Shown here in pieces: positions 45,432 through 53,580 of a stretch of 64,000 bases of DNA. Origin of the DNA: Prevotella sp. (GTDB taxonomy: Bacteria; Bacteroidota; Bacteroidia; Bacteroidales; Bacteroidaceae); NCBI GenBank assembly GCA_016284635.1, contig JAEEPF010000002.1, forward strand, positions 1 through 64,000. Direction: 5' to 3'. Under the pieces are notes generated by a model. The model searched no databases. It was not told the origin of the DNA and was given only the letters and a program-made list of their open reading frames with translations. Position 1 is the first letter of the stretch, and each line of letters starts with the position of its first letter. A program made the translations under genes and the position numbers.

Positions 45432-46034
45432 CTATAAGATGCCGAAGAGGTTCTTGAGGCCGCCGTCGACACCGGAGAAGCCCATGAAGGCCAGCGAAAG
45501 GAGGCCGGCGGAGAGCATCACGATAGCCATGCCCTGCATGCCCTTGGGAATCTTCACCAGTTCGAGCTGCTCACGCATGCCGGCGAAAACGGTCAGCGCC
45601 ACACCGAAACCGATGGCGGTGGAGAAGGCATAGACCACGGACTGCAAGAGGTCGTAATCCTTCTGGATGCAGAGGATGGCGACGCCGAGCACGGCACAGT
45701 TGGTCGTGATGAGCGGCAGGAAGATGCCCAGAGCCTGATAGAGCGCGGGCGACACCTTCTTGAGGATGATCTCCACCATCTGTACCAGCGAGGCGATAAC
45801 GAGGATGAAGGCGATAGTCTGCAGGTATTGCAGGCCGAAGGCATCGAGCACGTATTTCTGAACGAGCCAGGTGACGATGGTGGCGAGCGTCAGCACGAAG
45901 GCGACAGCAGCCGACATACCCAGCGAGGTGTCAATCTTCTTCGATACGCCAAGGAACGGACAGATGCCGAGGAACTGTGCCAACACGATGTTGTTCACAA
46001 AAATGGCGCTAATGAAAATTAATATATACTCCAT
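45432..46034 (-). CDS. rnfA: Electron transport complex subunit RnfA/RsxA
   Basis: FISAIFVNNIVLAQFLGICPFLGVSKKIDTSLGM. Confidence 0.95.
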   Translation of the reverse strand: MEYILIFISAIFVNNIVLAQFLGICPFLGVSKKIDTSLGMSAAVAFVLTLATIVTWLVQKYVLDAFGLQYLQTIAFILVIASLVQMVEIILKKVSPALYQALGIFLPLITTNCAVLGVAILCIQKDYDLLQSVVYAFSTAIGFGVALTVFAGMREQLELVKIPKGMQGMAIVMLSAGLLSLAFMGFSGVDGGLKNLFGIL

Positions 46035-46050
46035 AATTATTTATTTTTAA

Positions 46051-46120
46051 CCACGAATTTCACGAATTTCACGAATTTTGCTGCGCACAGAATAATTAGT
46101 TTAATTAGTGTAATTAGTGG
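46051..46120. repeat. Palindrome inside rnf operon (rnfE-rnfA gap)
   Basis: ccacgaatttcacgaatttcacgaatt ttgctgcgcacag aataattagtttaattagtgtaattagtgg. Confidence 0.85.
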
Positions 46121-46123
46121 TCG

Positions 46124-46705
46124 TTAATTTCTAAGTTTATTCACGATCGCGATGAGGAAGCCGAGGGTGATGAATGCACCCGGAGGCAGTACGAAAAGCA
46201 GGATGTTGTAGGTCTCGGGCAGGAGGGTCAGGCCGAAGATGGAGCCGTTGCCGAGGAGTTCACGACAGATGCCCAGAAGGGTCAGTCCGAGGGTGAAGCC
46301 GAGACCGATACCAATGCCGTCGAAGAGGGATGCCACGGGCGACTGCTTGGAGGCGAAGCCCTCCGCACGGCCGAGGATGACACAGTTCACGACGATCAGC
46401 GGGATGAAGAGTCCGAGAGCCGCGTCGATGTCAGGCAGATAGGCCTTGATGACCAGCTGCAGGATGGTGACGAAGGCGGCAATCACGACTATGAACACAG
46501 GGATGCGCACCTTGTCGGGGGTGACGGACTTCAGACAGGAGATCACAACGTTGGTGCAGATGAGCACCGCCATCGTGGCGAGGCCCATCGACATACCGTT
46601 CAAGGCAGAGGTGGTCGTGGCCAGCGTAGGACACATACCGAGCATCAGGACGAACGTGGGGTTCTCCTTGACGATGCCGTTCTTGATGATACTGATATAA
46701 CTCAT
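46124..46705 (-). CDS. rnfE: Electron transport complex subunit RnfE/RsxE
   Basis: NGIVKENPTFVLMLGMCPTLATTTSALNG. Confidence 0.94.
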   Translation of the reverse strand: MSYISIIKNGIVKENPTFVLMLGMCPTLATTTSALNGMSMGLATMAVLICTNVVISCLKSVTPDKVRIPVFIVVIAAFVTILQLVIKAYLPDIDAALGLFIPLIVVNCVILGRAEGFASKQSPVASLFDGIGIGLGFTLGLTLLGICRELLGNGSIFGLTLLPETYNILLFVLPPGAFITLGFLIAIVNKLRN

Positions 46706-46708
46706 ATT

Positions 46709-47332
46709 CTATTTCTCTTGTTTTGTGGCACCCGTTTCACCGTCGGTGGCGGGAGTGGCCTTGTAAGCGTTATAAGCACTATTCACAGCGAAGAGGAAGG
46801 CACGGCTGGTGATGGTAGAGGCCGTGATGGCATCCACCTGTCCACCGTCCTTCGAAACGGTCAGAGGTTCTGCGGGCGACTTGCCGATGATGTCACCTTT
46901 CTCGCCCTTCTGGAACCACTTGTCGGCCTTGGCTCCGAGGCCCGGCGTCTCAGCATGTTCGAGCAGGGTGTAACCGAGGATCTTGCCGTCGGGATCGAAG
47001 CCCACGAGCAGTTTCAGTTCTCCGCCGAAACCGTTGGCAATGGTCTCTACAGCGGCTCCGAGATCTTTCCCCTGCGCGTCCTGCGTCTGATAGATGATAA
47101 AGGTGACATCCTTGCCCTTGGGACCTTTTGTCTGCACGGTATCGGTCTGGTGGACGGTCAGGTTGTCAACACACATCACCGTCTTGATACCGTCGGCGAG
47201 GGCCTTTGCCTTCTGTTCGTTGATGGGACCTTCTGTCAGGTGGTTCACGTAAGCGAGGATACCACCCATGATGACAGCCACTCCTGTGAGCGCCAGCACC
47301 ATATTCGTCAATGTAGATTCGATTTTCTTCAT
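46709..47332 (-). CDS. rnfG: Electron transport complex subunit RnfG/RsxG
   Basis: FMN-binding domain; GYTLLEHAETPGLGAKADKW ... DAITASTITSRAF. Confidence 0.93.
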   Translation of the reverse strand: MKKIESTLTNMVLALTGVAVIMGGILAYVNHLTEGPINEQKAKALADGIKTVMCVDNLTVHQTDTVQTKGPKGKDVTFIIYQTQDAQGKDLGAAVETIANGFGGELKLLVGFDPDGKILGYTLLEHAETPGLGAKADKWFQKGEKGDIIGKSPAEPLTVSKDGGQVDAITASTITSRAFLFAVNSAYNAYKATPATDGETGATKQEK

Positions 47333-47340
47333 AATGTCAT

Positions 47341-48339
47341 TTACGATTTGGCAGGCACTTCGCCGAAGCGCTTGGGTTTCACATAATTGTTGATGAGGGG
47401 CGTGAACGCATTCATGATGAGAATGGCGAACGACATACCCTCGGGATAGGCACCCCAGTTACGGATGACGACGGTGAGGAAGCCGATGGCGACGCCGTAG
47501 ATGAGCTGTCCCTTCGGTGTCATCGGCGAGGTCACGTAGTCCGTTGCCATGAAGATAGCACCGAGCATCAGACCGCCGGAGAGGATCACCGAGATAGGAT
47601 CGGCATAGGAAGAATCGGCCAGATGGAGCAGGCCGGCAAACACGAACACCGTACCGATGATCGAGACGGGGATGTGCCAGGTAATGATCTTCTTCCACAG
47701 CATGTAGGCCAGTCCGATGAGCAGCGCCAGAGCACATATCTCACCCAGCGCACCTGCGCCGTCGGGATGGTTACCGATCAGCAGGTCGAGCGACGAGGGC
47801 AGGTCTTCGAGTACCGAGGGATCGCCACTCTTGATGGCCCACTTCATAATGGAAAGCGGTGTAGCACCCGTCTCGGCATCGAGATAGCTGCCCAGCTGGC
47901 CTACCTTCGGCCACGTGGTCATCTGTGCGGGGAATGCCACGAGCAGGGCTGCACGACCCACGAGCGCGGGATTGAAGAGGTTGTTGCCGAGGCCTCCGAA
48001 CGTCATCTTGGCCACACCGATGGCGAAGAGCGCACCGATGATGATGATCCAGATGGGGAGGTTCGACGGGAGGTTGAATGCCAGGAGCAGACCCGTCAGA
48101 ATGGCCGAGCCATCCATGATGGTATTGCGCTCCTGCTTCAGGATATACTTGCTGATAGCCCACTCGAAGAAGACGCAGGCTGCCACACTCGTTGCCGTCA
48201 CGATGACGGAACCCAGGCCGAAGAAGTAGAACGACACGAGCAGGGCGGGCATCAGGGCGATGATCACACCGTACATGTTGCGCTCCACCGTATCGGTGCC
48301 GTGGGCGTGTGGGGAAAGTGATACAATTAATTTACTCAT
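47341..48339 (-). CDS. rnfD: Electron transport complex subunit RnfD/RsxD
   Basis: SPHAHGTDTVERNMYGVIIALMPAL; FNPALVGRAALL; ATDYVTSPMTPKGQ. Confidence 0.94.
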   Translation of the reverse strand: MSKLIVSLSPHAHGTDTVERNMYGVIIALMPALLVSFYFFGLGSVIVTATSVAACVFFEWAISKYILKQERNTIMDGSAILTGLLLAFNLPSNLPIWIIIIGALFAIGVAKMTFGGLGNNLFNPALVGRAALLVAFPAQMTTWPKVGQLGSYLDAETGATPLSIMKWAIKSGDPSVLEDLPSSLDLLIGNHPDGAGALGEICALALLIGLAYMLWKKIITWHIPVSIIGTVFVFAGLLHLADSSYADPISVILSGGLMLGAIFMATDYVTSPMTPKGQLIYGVAIGFLTVVIRNWGAYPEGMSFAILIMNAFTPLINNYVKPKRFGEVPAKS

Positions 48340-48358
48340 ATACTCTTTTTCTTTTTAA

Positions 48359-48427
48359 CCACGAATATCACGAATTTCACGAATTTTGCTGCGCATGAAT
48401 AATTAGTGAAATTAGCGTAATTAGTGG
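48359..48427. repeat. Palindrome inside rnf operon (rnfC-rnfD gap)
   Basis: ccacgaatatcacgaatttcacgaatt ttgctgcgcatg aataattagtgaaattagcgtaattagtgg. Confidence 0.85.
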
Positions 48428-48433
48428 TCGTTT

Positions 48434-49801
48434 CTATTTTTTTGCGGTTCTTGATCTGATAATGCCCATGACGGTGGATTTGCCCTGACGGATGTTGTCG
48501 AGCAGCGGACGGTGGGCAGGACAGGTGAACTGGCACGAGCCGCACTCGATACAGCTGACAATGTCCTCATGCTCACAACGCTCCCAGTTTTTCACCTCGG
48601 AGAGCTTGGCGAGGAGATAGGGTTCCAGTCCCATCGGACAGACACCCACGCACTTCGCACAACGGATGCAGGGCTGGGGTTCCTTGCGACGGGCCTCGTC
48701 GTCGGAGATGATTGTCACGGAGTTGGTTCCCTTGCAGATGGGCACCTCGACGGATGTCAGGGCCTTACCCATCATCGGACCACCGGCGAGCAGTTTGTTG
48801 TCGCCCTCAGGCATACCGCCACAGGCGTCGATGAGATCCTTCATCGGAGTTCCCATACGGACGAGGAAGTTGCCTGGATGAGCCAGACGTTTACCCGTGA
48901 CGGTGGTGTAACGCTCAAAGAGGGGTTTACGCTTCATCACAGCCTCATAAACAGCGAAGGCCGTTCCTACGTTCTGCACGATGGCACCGACGTTCACAGG
49001 GATGGCAGGCGGTGCAGGCACCTGACGCTTGATAACAGCATCGACAAGCTGCTTCTCACCGCCTTGGGGATAGCGCTGCTTCAGGGGAACAACTTCTACG
49101 TTATACGTTGAACCGCTGAATTTCTCGGCGCATTTCTTCGTGAGGAGCTCGATGGCGGCGGGTTTGTTGGTCTCAATACCGATATAACCGGTCGTGACCT
49201 TGGCGGCCTTCATCAGGAGTTCGAGACCGATGAGGATCTCGTCGGCGTGTTCCATCATCAGGCGGAAGTCGGCGGTGATATAAGGCTCGCACTCTACGGC
49301 ATTGATGATGACACACTCGGCCTTGGCAGTCGGCGGAGGCGTGAGTTTGATGAAAGTGGGGAAACAAGCACCACCCATACCCACGACACCGGCATCCTTG
49401 ATACGGGTGACGATCTCCTCTGGAGTGAGTTCGGGATGTGCCTCGACGGTCTCCAACTTGTCGGAGCGGTCGATGGTCTCTTCCCACTCGTCGCCTTCCA
49501 CATTAATAATAATCACGGGCTTGCGATAGCCTGTGGCGTCGATGGCGGTATCGATCTTAAACACCGTACCGCTGACGGACGAGAAGATCGGGGCAGACAC
49601 GAATCCGCCAGCCTCGGCAATCATCGTACCGACCTTCACCTTGTCGCCTTTCTGGACAACGGGCTTGGCGGGCGCACCGATATGCTGCGAGAGCGGGAAG
49701 ATGGCCTGCTTGGGCAGGGCTGCTTTCTGCGTCACAGCCTCATGAGTGAGTTTGTTCTCTTCGGGGTGTATTCCACCTATACTAAAAGTTCTGATATTCA
49801 T
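48434..49801 (-). CDS. rnfC: Electron transport complex subunit RnfC/RsxC
   Basis: GGIHPEENKL, GMGGACFPTFIKL, CIRCAKCVGVCPMGL, CIECGSCQFTCPAHRP. Confidence 0.95.
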   Translation of the reverse strand: MNIRTFSIGGIHPEENKLTHEAVTQKAALPKQAIFPLSQHIGAPAKPVVQKGDKVKVGTMIAEAGGFVSAPIFSSVSGTVFKIDTAIDATGYRKPVIIINVEGDEWEETIDRSDKLETVEAHPELTPEEIVTRIKDAGVVGMGGACFPTFIKLTPPPTAKAECVIINAVECEPYITADFRLMMEHADEILIGLELLMKAAKVTTGYIGIETNKPAAIELLTKKCAEKFSGSTYNVEVVPLKQRYPQGGEKQLVDAVIKRQVPAPPAIPVNVGAIVQNVGTAFAVYEAVMKRKPLFERYTTVTGKRLAHPGNFLVRMGTPMKDLIDACGGMPEGDNKLLAGGPMMGKALTSVEVPICKGTNSVTIISDDEARRKEPQPCIRCAKCVGVCPMGLEPYLLAKLSEVKNWERCEHEDIVSCIECGSCQFTCPAHRPLLDNIRQGKSTVMGIIRSRTAKK

Positions 49802-49813
49802 AATGCTACTTGA

Positions 49814-50905
49814 TTATTTGATGGAAATACTGGAATCGGTATCAAGAACGGCGCCACGGGAAACCTTCGGCTTTGCAGGCTTCTTCTCGACGGGAGCTTC
49901 TACAGGTTTCTCCTCGGGCTTAGGGGCCTCAGTCTTGGGGGCTTCTACCTTTGTTTCCTCAGGCTTGGGAGCCTCTGGCTTTGGGGCCTCGGGCTTGGGT
50001 GTCTCAGCCTTTGCTGCTTCGGGCTTTGGCGTCTCAGCCTTAGGTGCAGCGGGTTCTTTAGGCTTTGGTGCAGGAGGCGGTGTGGGGAAATTCACATCAA
50101 GAATGGCCTTCTTCGGACATACTGTCACGCACTTACGGCAGAGACGGCATTTGTTGAAGTCGATGTAGGCCAGATTGTTCTCAACGGTAATGGCTCCGAA
50201 CGGACACTCCTTCTCACACTTGCCGCAGCCGATACAGCTGACGGCGCAGGCCTTCATCGCTGCAGGACCCTTGTCCTTGTTGACGCAGGAGACGAACACT
50301 CTCCTACCCTTCGGACCCTTCTTGCGGAGTTCAATGATGCCACGCGGACAAGCCTTCACACAGGCGCCACAAGAGGTACACTTGTCTTCGTCGACCTCAG
50401 GGATACCCGTCTCAGGATTGACCTTGATGGCGTCAAACTGGCAGGCTTCGGCACAGTCGCCACAACCTAAGCAGCCGAAGCCGCAGGCCGTCTCACCAGC
50501 ACCACAGGCATGCATCGCAGCACAAGTGCGCAGTCCGGCATACTCAGCAATCTTTGCCCGATGCTCACAAGTACCATTACATCTCACCACGGCCACCATC
50601 GGCTCGGAATTGGCTATCGCCATCCCCAGCAGATCGGCCACTTTTCCCATGGTCTCTGCACCACCGACAGGACAAGAGAGTCCGTCGATGCTGCCAGCGT
50701 CAGCCCCTTTCACGAGGGCATCGGCCATACCGCTACAACCAGGGAATCCACATCCGCCGCAGTTCGCACCAGGCAGCAACTCACTAACCTGTGCAATGCG
50801 GGGATCTTCATAGACAGCGAACTTCTTGGAGGCGGCAAACAGCACGATAGCGGCTATCAGTCCGATGGCTCCCAAGACAATCACTGCAATCAAGATGAAA
50901 TTCAT
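49814..50905 (-). CDS. rnfB: Electron transport complex subunit RnfB/RsxB with Pro/Glu/Lys-rich tail
   Basis: LPGANCGGCGFPGCSGMADALV, ferredoxin clusters; C-terminal PKPEAPKPE repeats. Confidence 0.94.
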   Translation of the reverse strand: MNFILIAVIVLGAIGLIAAIVLFAASKKFAVYEDPRIAQVSELLPGANCGGCGFPGCSGMADALVKGADAGSIDGLSCPVGGAETMGKVADLLGMAIANSEPMVAVVRCNGTCEHRAKIAEYAGLRTCAAMHACGAGETACGFGCLGCGDCAEACQFDAIKVNPETGIPEVDEDKCTSCGACVKACPRGIIELRKKGPKGRRVFVSCVNKDKGPAAMKACAVSCIGCGKCEKECPFGAITVENNLAYIDFNKCRLCRKCVTVCPKKAILDVNFPTPPPAPKPKEPAAPKAETPKPEAAKAETPKPEAPKPEAPKPEETKVEAPKTEAPKPEEKPVEAPVEKKPAKPKVSRGAVLDTDSSISIK

Positions 50906-50940
50906 AAAGCGTTTGTTTTTTTTGTTTTAGTTTGTTATGA

Positions 50941-51351
50941 TTATTCCAGATAGAACGTCAACTGCCGGCGAATACGGTCGCGGCAGAGGTAGAGGACACC
51001 ATAGTATGGCACGAGGGCTGCCAGACCACAGAGGGCGGAGAGCCCTTCGTTGCCCGTCAGCAGCAACACCAGCACCAGCACGCCCACCAGCACCAGGAAC
51101 GGAATTCCAAATCCCAAGAGAAGTGCCCGGCTGGCGACAGCACCCGAAGTGGAGACCGTCACCTCCTGACCCGTCGAGTAAGCTGCCGTATCACAGCAGT
51201 AAACCTCCACAATCTTCTCCTTCGATTCTGCAGCGTGACAATGGCCCGCCACCTTACAGGCTCCACATGCTGAAGCCTGAAGGATACGCACCTTGACACA
51301 TCCGTCAGCGACTGACTCTACGATTCCTGTATGACTGATCTTATTATGCAC
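50941..51351 (-). CDS. SoxR-reducing system RseC-like protein
   Basis: ISHTGIVESVADGCVKVRILQASACGACKVAGHC; probable GTG start at 51351 rather than listed start. Confidence 0.85.
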   Translation of the reverse strand: MHNKISHTGIVESVADGCVKVRILQASACGACKVAGHCHAAESKEKIVEVYCCDTAAYSTGQEVTVSTSGAVASRALLLGFGIPFLVLVGVLVLVLLLTGNEGLSALCGLAALVPYYGVLYLCRDRIRRQLTFYLE

Positions 51352-51439
51352 CTTGCAAAGGTACGAAGAATTTAAGAATCTTAGGTCAGAAATTAAGTAT
51401 TTTTTACGAAAATAGTCGTAATCGTTTGCGAACTGCAGC

Positions 51440-52081
51440 CTATTCCTCCCGGCTCGATGCAAGGGCAAACCTACGGGATTCGTCAACGTGATATACCTCT
51501 TCCAGACGCGCCTTATATTGTTGTTTGGTGTAGTCCATCAGACGGATCTCATAGTCGCTCGTGATGGAGAAATACTGCACGAACTGTTCCTCGCCGAAAT
51601 CGACGACATCCTCGGGATCCATATCATCGACGGCATAGAGACACAGCTTATCCACTGGCACATAGTCGTCGTCGAGCGAATAGAGCCAGAGGGAGTAGTG
51701 ACCATCGGTCTCGTCGGCTGCCATGATCATCAGCCTGGCTCCCACGCTCTCAGGCAGAGCCACAGCCTTCGGATGCTTACACTCGATGAGTTCCATATAT
51801 GAGACGATATCGGGCGTGACATCTTTATAGCCAGGCAGGAAGCTGACATAGTCCTCGCTGTAACTGATAGGCAGAGACTGGATCTCCAGACTGTCGTAGA
51901 AGAGTTTCAGGGGATTGTCCGACGCCTCGAGGTTCACCCCTTGCAGGGCAAGCTTTTCCTTGATCTCCAAGGCTTTGACACTATCCAGCTTATGCTGGAG
52001 TTCTTCGGGCGACATTCTCCGTCCACCACCGCAGGCCGCCAATAGGAGTACGGCCATCATCAGTCCGACGATCTGTCTCAT
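51440..52081 (-). CDS. Lipoprotein of unknown function
   Basis: MRQIVGLMMAVLLLAACGGG lipobox; 213 aa. Confidence 0.65.
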   Translation of the reverse strand: MRQIVGLMMAVLLLAACGGGRRMSPEELQHKLDSVKALEIKEKLALQGVNLEASDNPLKLFYDSLEIQSLPISYSEDYVSFLPGYKDVTPDIVSYMELIECKHPKAVALPESVGARLMIMAADETDGHYSLWLYSLDDDYVPVDKLCLYAVDDMDPEDVVDFGEEQFVQYFSITSDYEIRLMDYTKQQYKARLEEVYHVDESRRFALASSREE

Positions 52082-52094
52082 AGCTATCTGTTTT

Positions 52095-53576
52095 TTAAAG
52101 GGACACTTTCTTCTTCGCAGCCTTGCTCTCGTTCTGCAGACGGTCGAGGGCGGTCACGGCATACACCCACTTCTGGGAACCGTTTATATAGGGCAGCTTG
52201 ATGAAGGGTTGCTGTGTGATGGCGAAGATGTTGGCAGGATTCTCGAAGTCCTGACGCTCACCCTTACGGAAACGATAGACCACATACTTCGCGGCCTTGT
52301 CGTTCCAGTTCTCTCCCTTCGGAGCCGTCCAGAAGAGCACATAGCCATCCTCCGTCCAGATGGGCTTCAGCTTAGTGACCTTCTTGGGTGCCTTGTTGTC
52401 GATGAAAGGCATGGCAGGCTGGAGGGCAGGATATTTCCAATAGACATTGCGGAGATTGCCGCCATAGTTGCCGACATTGTCGACTGCTGCCTTGGCATAC
52501 CACAGTACCGTTCCCTGCACATTGGGCATCTGGCGGTGGAGAGCCATCTTCGCGGCCTGCTGGTGTACCTGAGGATTCTTCAAGTCATGGGCCTTGACCG
52601 TACGATCCACATCCTCACCGATAATCAGCGGACGGGCTGCTGCATACTGGTTCCACCACTTGATGAGCGTGTCGTAGTCTGCTGCCTTGTGGCCAATCTC
52701 CCAATAAATCTGGGGCACGCAATAGTCGAGCCAGCCGTTGTTCACCCACATCAGCACGTCGGCATAGAGGTCGTCGTAGTTCTGAGTGCCGTTGGTGTTA
52801 CTGCCGACATACGAGGTACTCTTGTTGCGATAGATGCCAAAGGGAGAGATACCCACCTTCACCCAGGGCTTCGTCTCGTGGACGGTCTTATAGACCTGTT
52901 CGATAAAGAGGTTCACATTATAGCGGCGCCAGTCTCCCTGATCCTTAATACCATTGGAGCGCTCCAAGAACAACTCATCGTCAGGGATAGACTCTCCCTT
53001 GACGGGATAGGGATAGAAATAGTCGTCCATATGCAGGCCGTCGACATCGTAACGGCTGACGATGTCCTTCACCACCTCACAGATATAGTCGCGGTTCTCA
53101 GGGATGCCGGGGTTCAGGAGGAACATCTCGTCGTAGGCAAAGCAGTTCATAGGCTTGCGCGCGGCAATATGGTTGGAAGCCAACTGCTTCGTGCCCTTGG
53201 TCTTCGCACGGTAGGGGTTGATCCAGGCATGGATTTCCATACCACGCTTATGACACTCGTCGACCATCCACTGCAAGGGATCCCAATAGGGCGATGGTGC
53301 CACCCCCTGCTTACCTGTCAGGAACCGGCTCCACGGTTCGATCTTACTCTCATAGAGCGCATCGCACTCCGGACGTACCTGGAAGATGATAAGGTTCACA
53401 CCGTCTTTCTTCAACTCGTCGAGCTGGAAGGTCAGCGTCTGCTGCATCCGTTGTTTGCCCATTCCCTGGAACTGTCCGTTGACACATTGTATCCAGGCAC
53501 CACGCATCTCCCTTTTCTGGGCTTCTGCTACGATGGCCATCATACAGGCCATCATCATGATTACAAACTTCTTCAT
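52095..53576 (-). CDS. YngK/GH10-like glycosidase (DUF187) lipoprotein or secreted protein
   Basis: KREMRGAWIQCVNGQ, INPYRAKTKG, DVDGLHMDDYFYPYPV. Confidence 0.9.
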   Translation of the reverse strand: MKKFVIMMMACMMAIVAEAQKREMRGAWIQCVNGQFQGMGKQRMQQTLTFQLDELKKDGVNLIIFQVRPECDALYESKIEPWSRFLTGKQGVAPSPYWDPLQWMVDECHKRGMEIHAWINPYRAKTKGTKQLASNHIAARKPMNCFAYDEMFLLNPGIPENRDYICEVVKDIVSRYDVDGLHMDDYFYPYPVKGESIPDDELFLERSNGIKDQGDWRRYNVNLFIEQVYKTVHETKPWVKVGISPFGIYRNKSTSYVGSNTNGTQNYDDLYADVLMWVNNGWLDYCVPQIYWEIGHKAADYDTLIKWWNQYAAARPLIIGEDVDRTVKAHDLKNPQVHQQAAKMALHRQMPNVQGTVLWYAKAAVDNVGNYGGNLRNVYWKYPALQPAMPFIDNKAPKKVTKLKPIWTEDGYVLFWTAPKGENWNDKAAKYVVYRFRKGERQDFENPANIFAITQQPFIKLPYINGSQKWVYAVTALDRLQNESKAAKKKVSL

Positions 53577-53580
53577 ATCT

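Noticed and set aside
45179-45472. Listed 97-aa minus ORF as an intact gene
   Set aside because: Its start region overlaps the rnfA 3' end and the conserved parts are in different frames; called a pseudogene.
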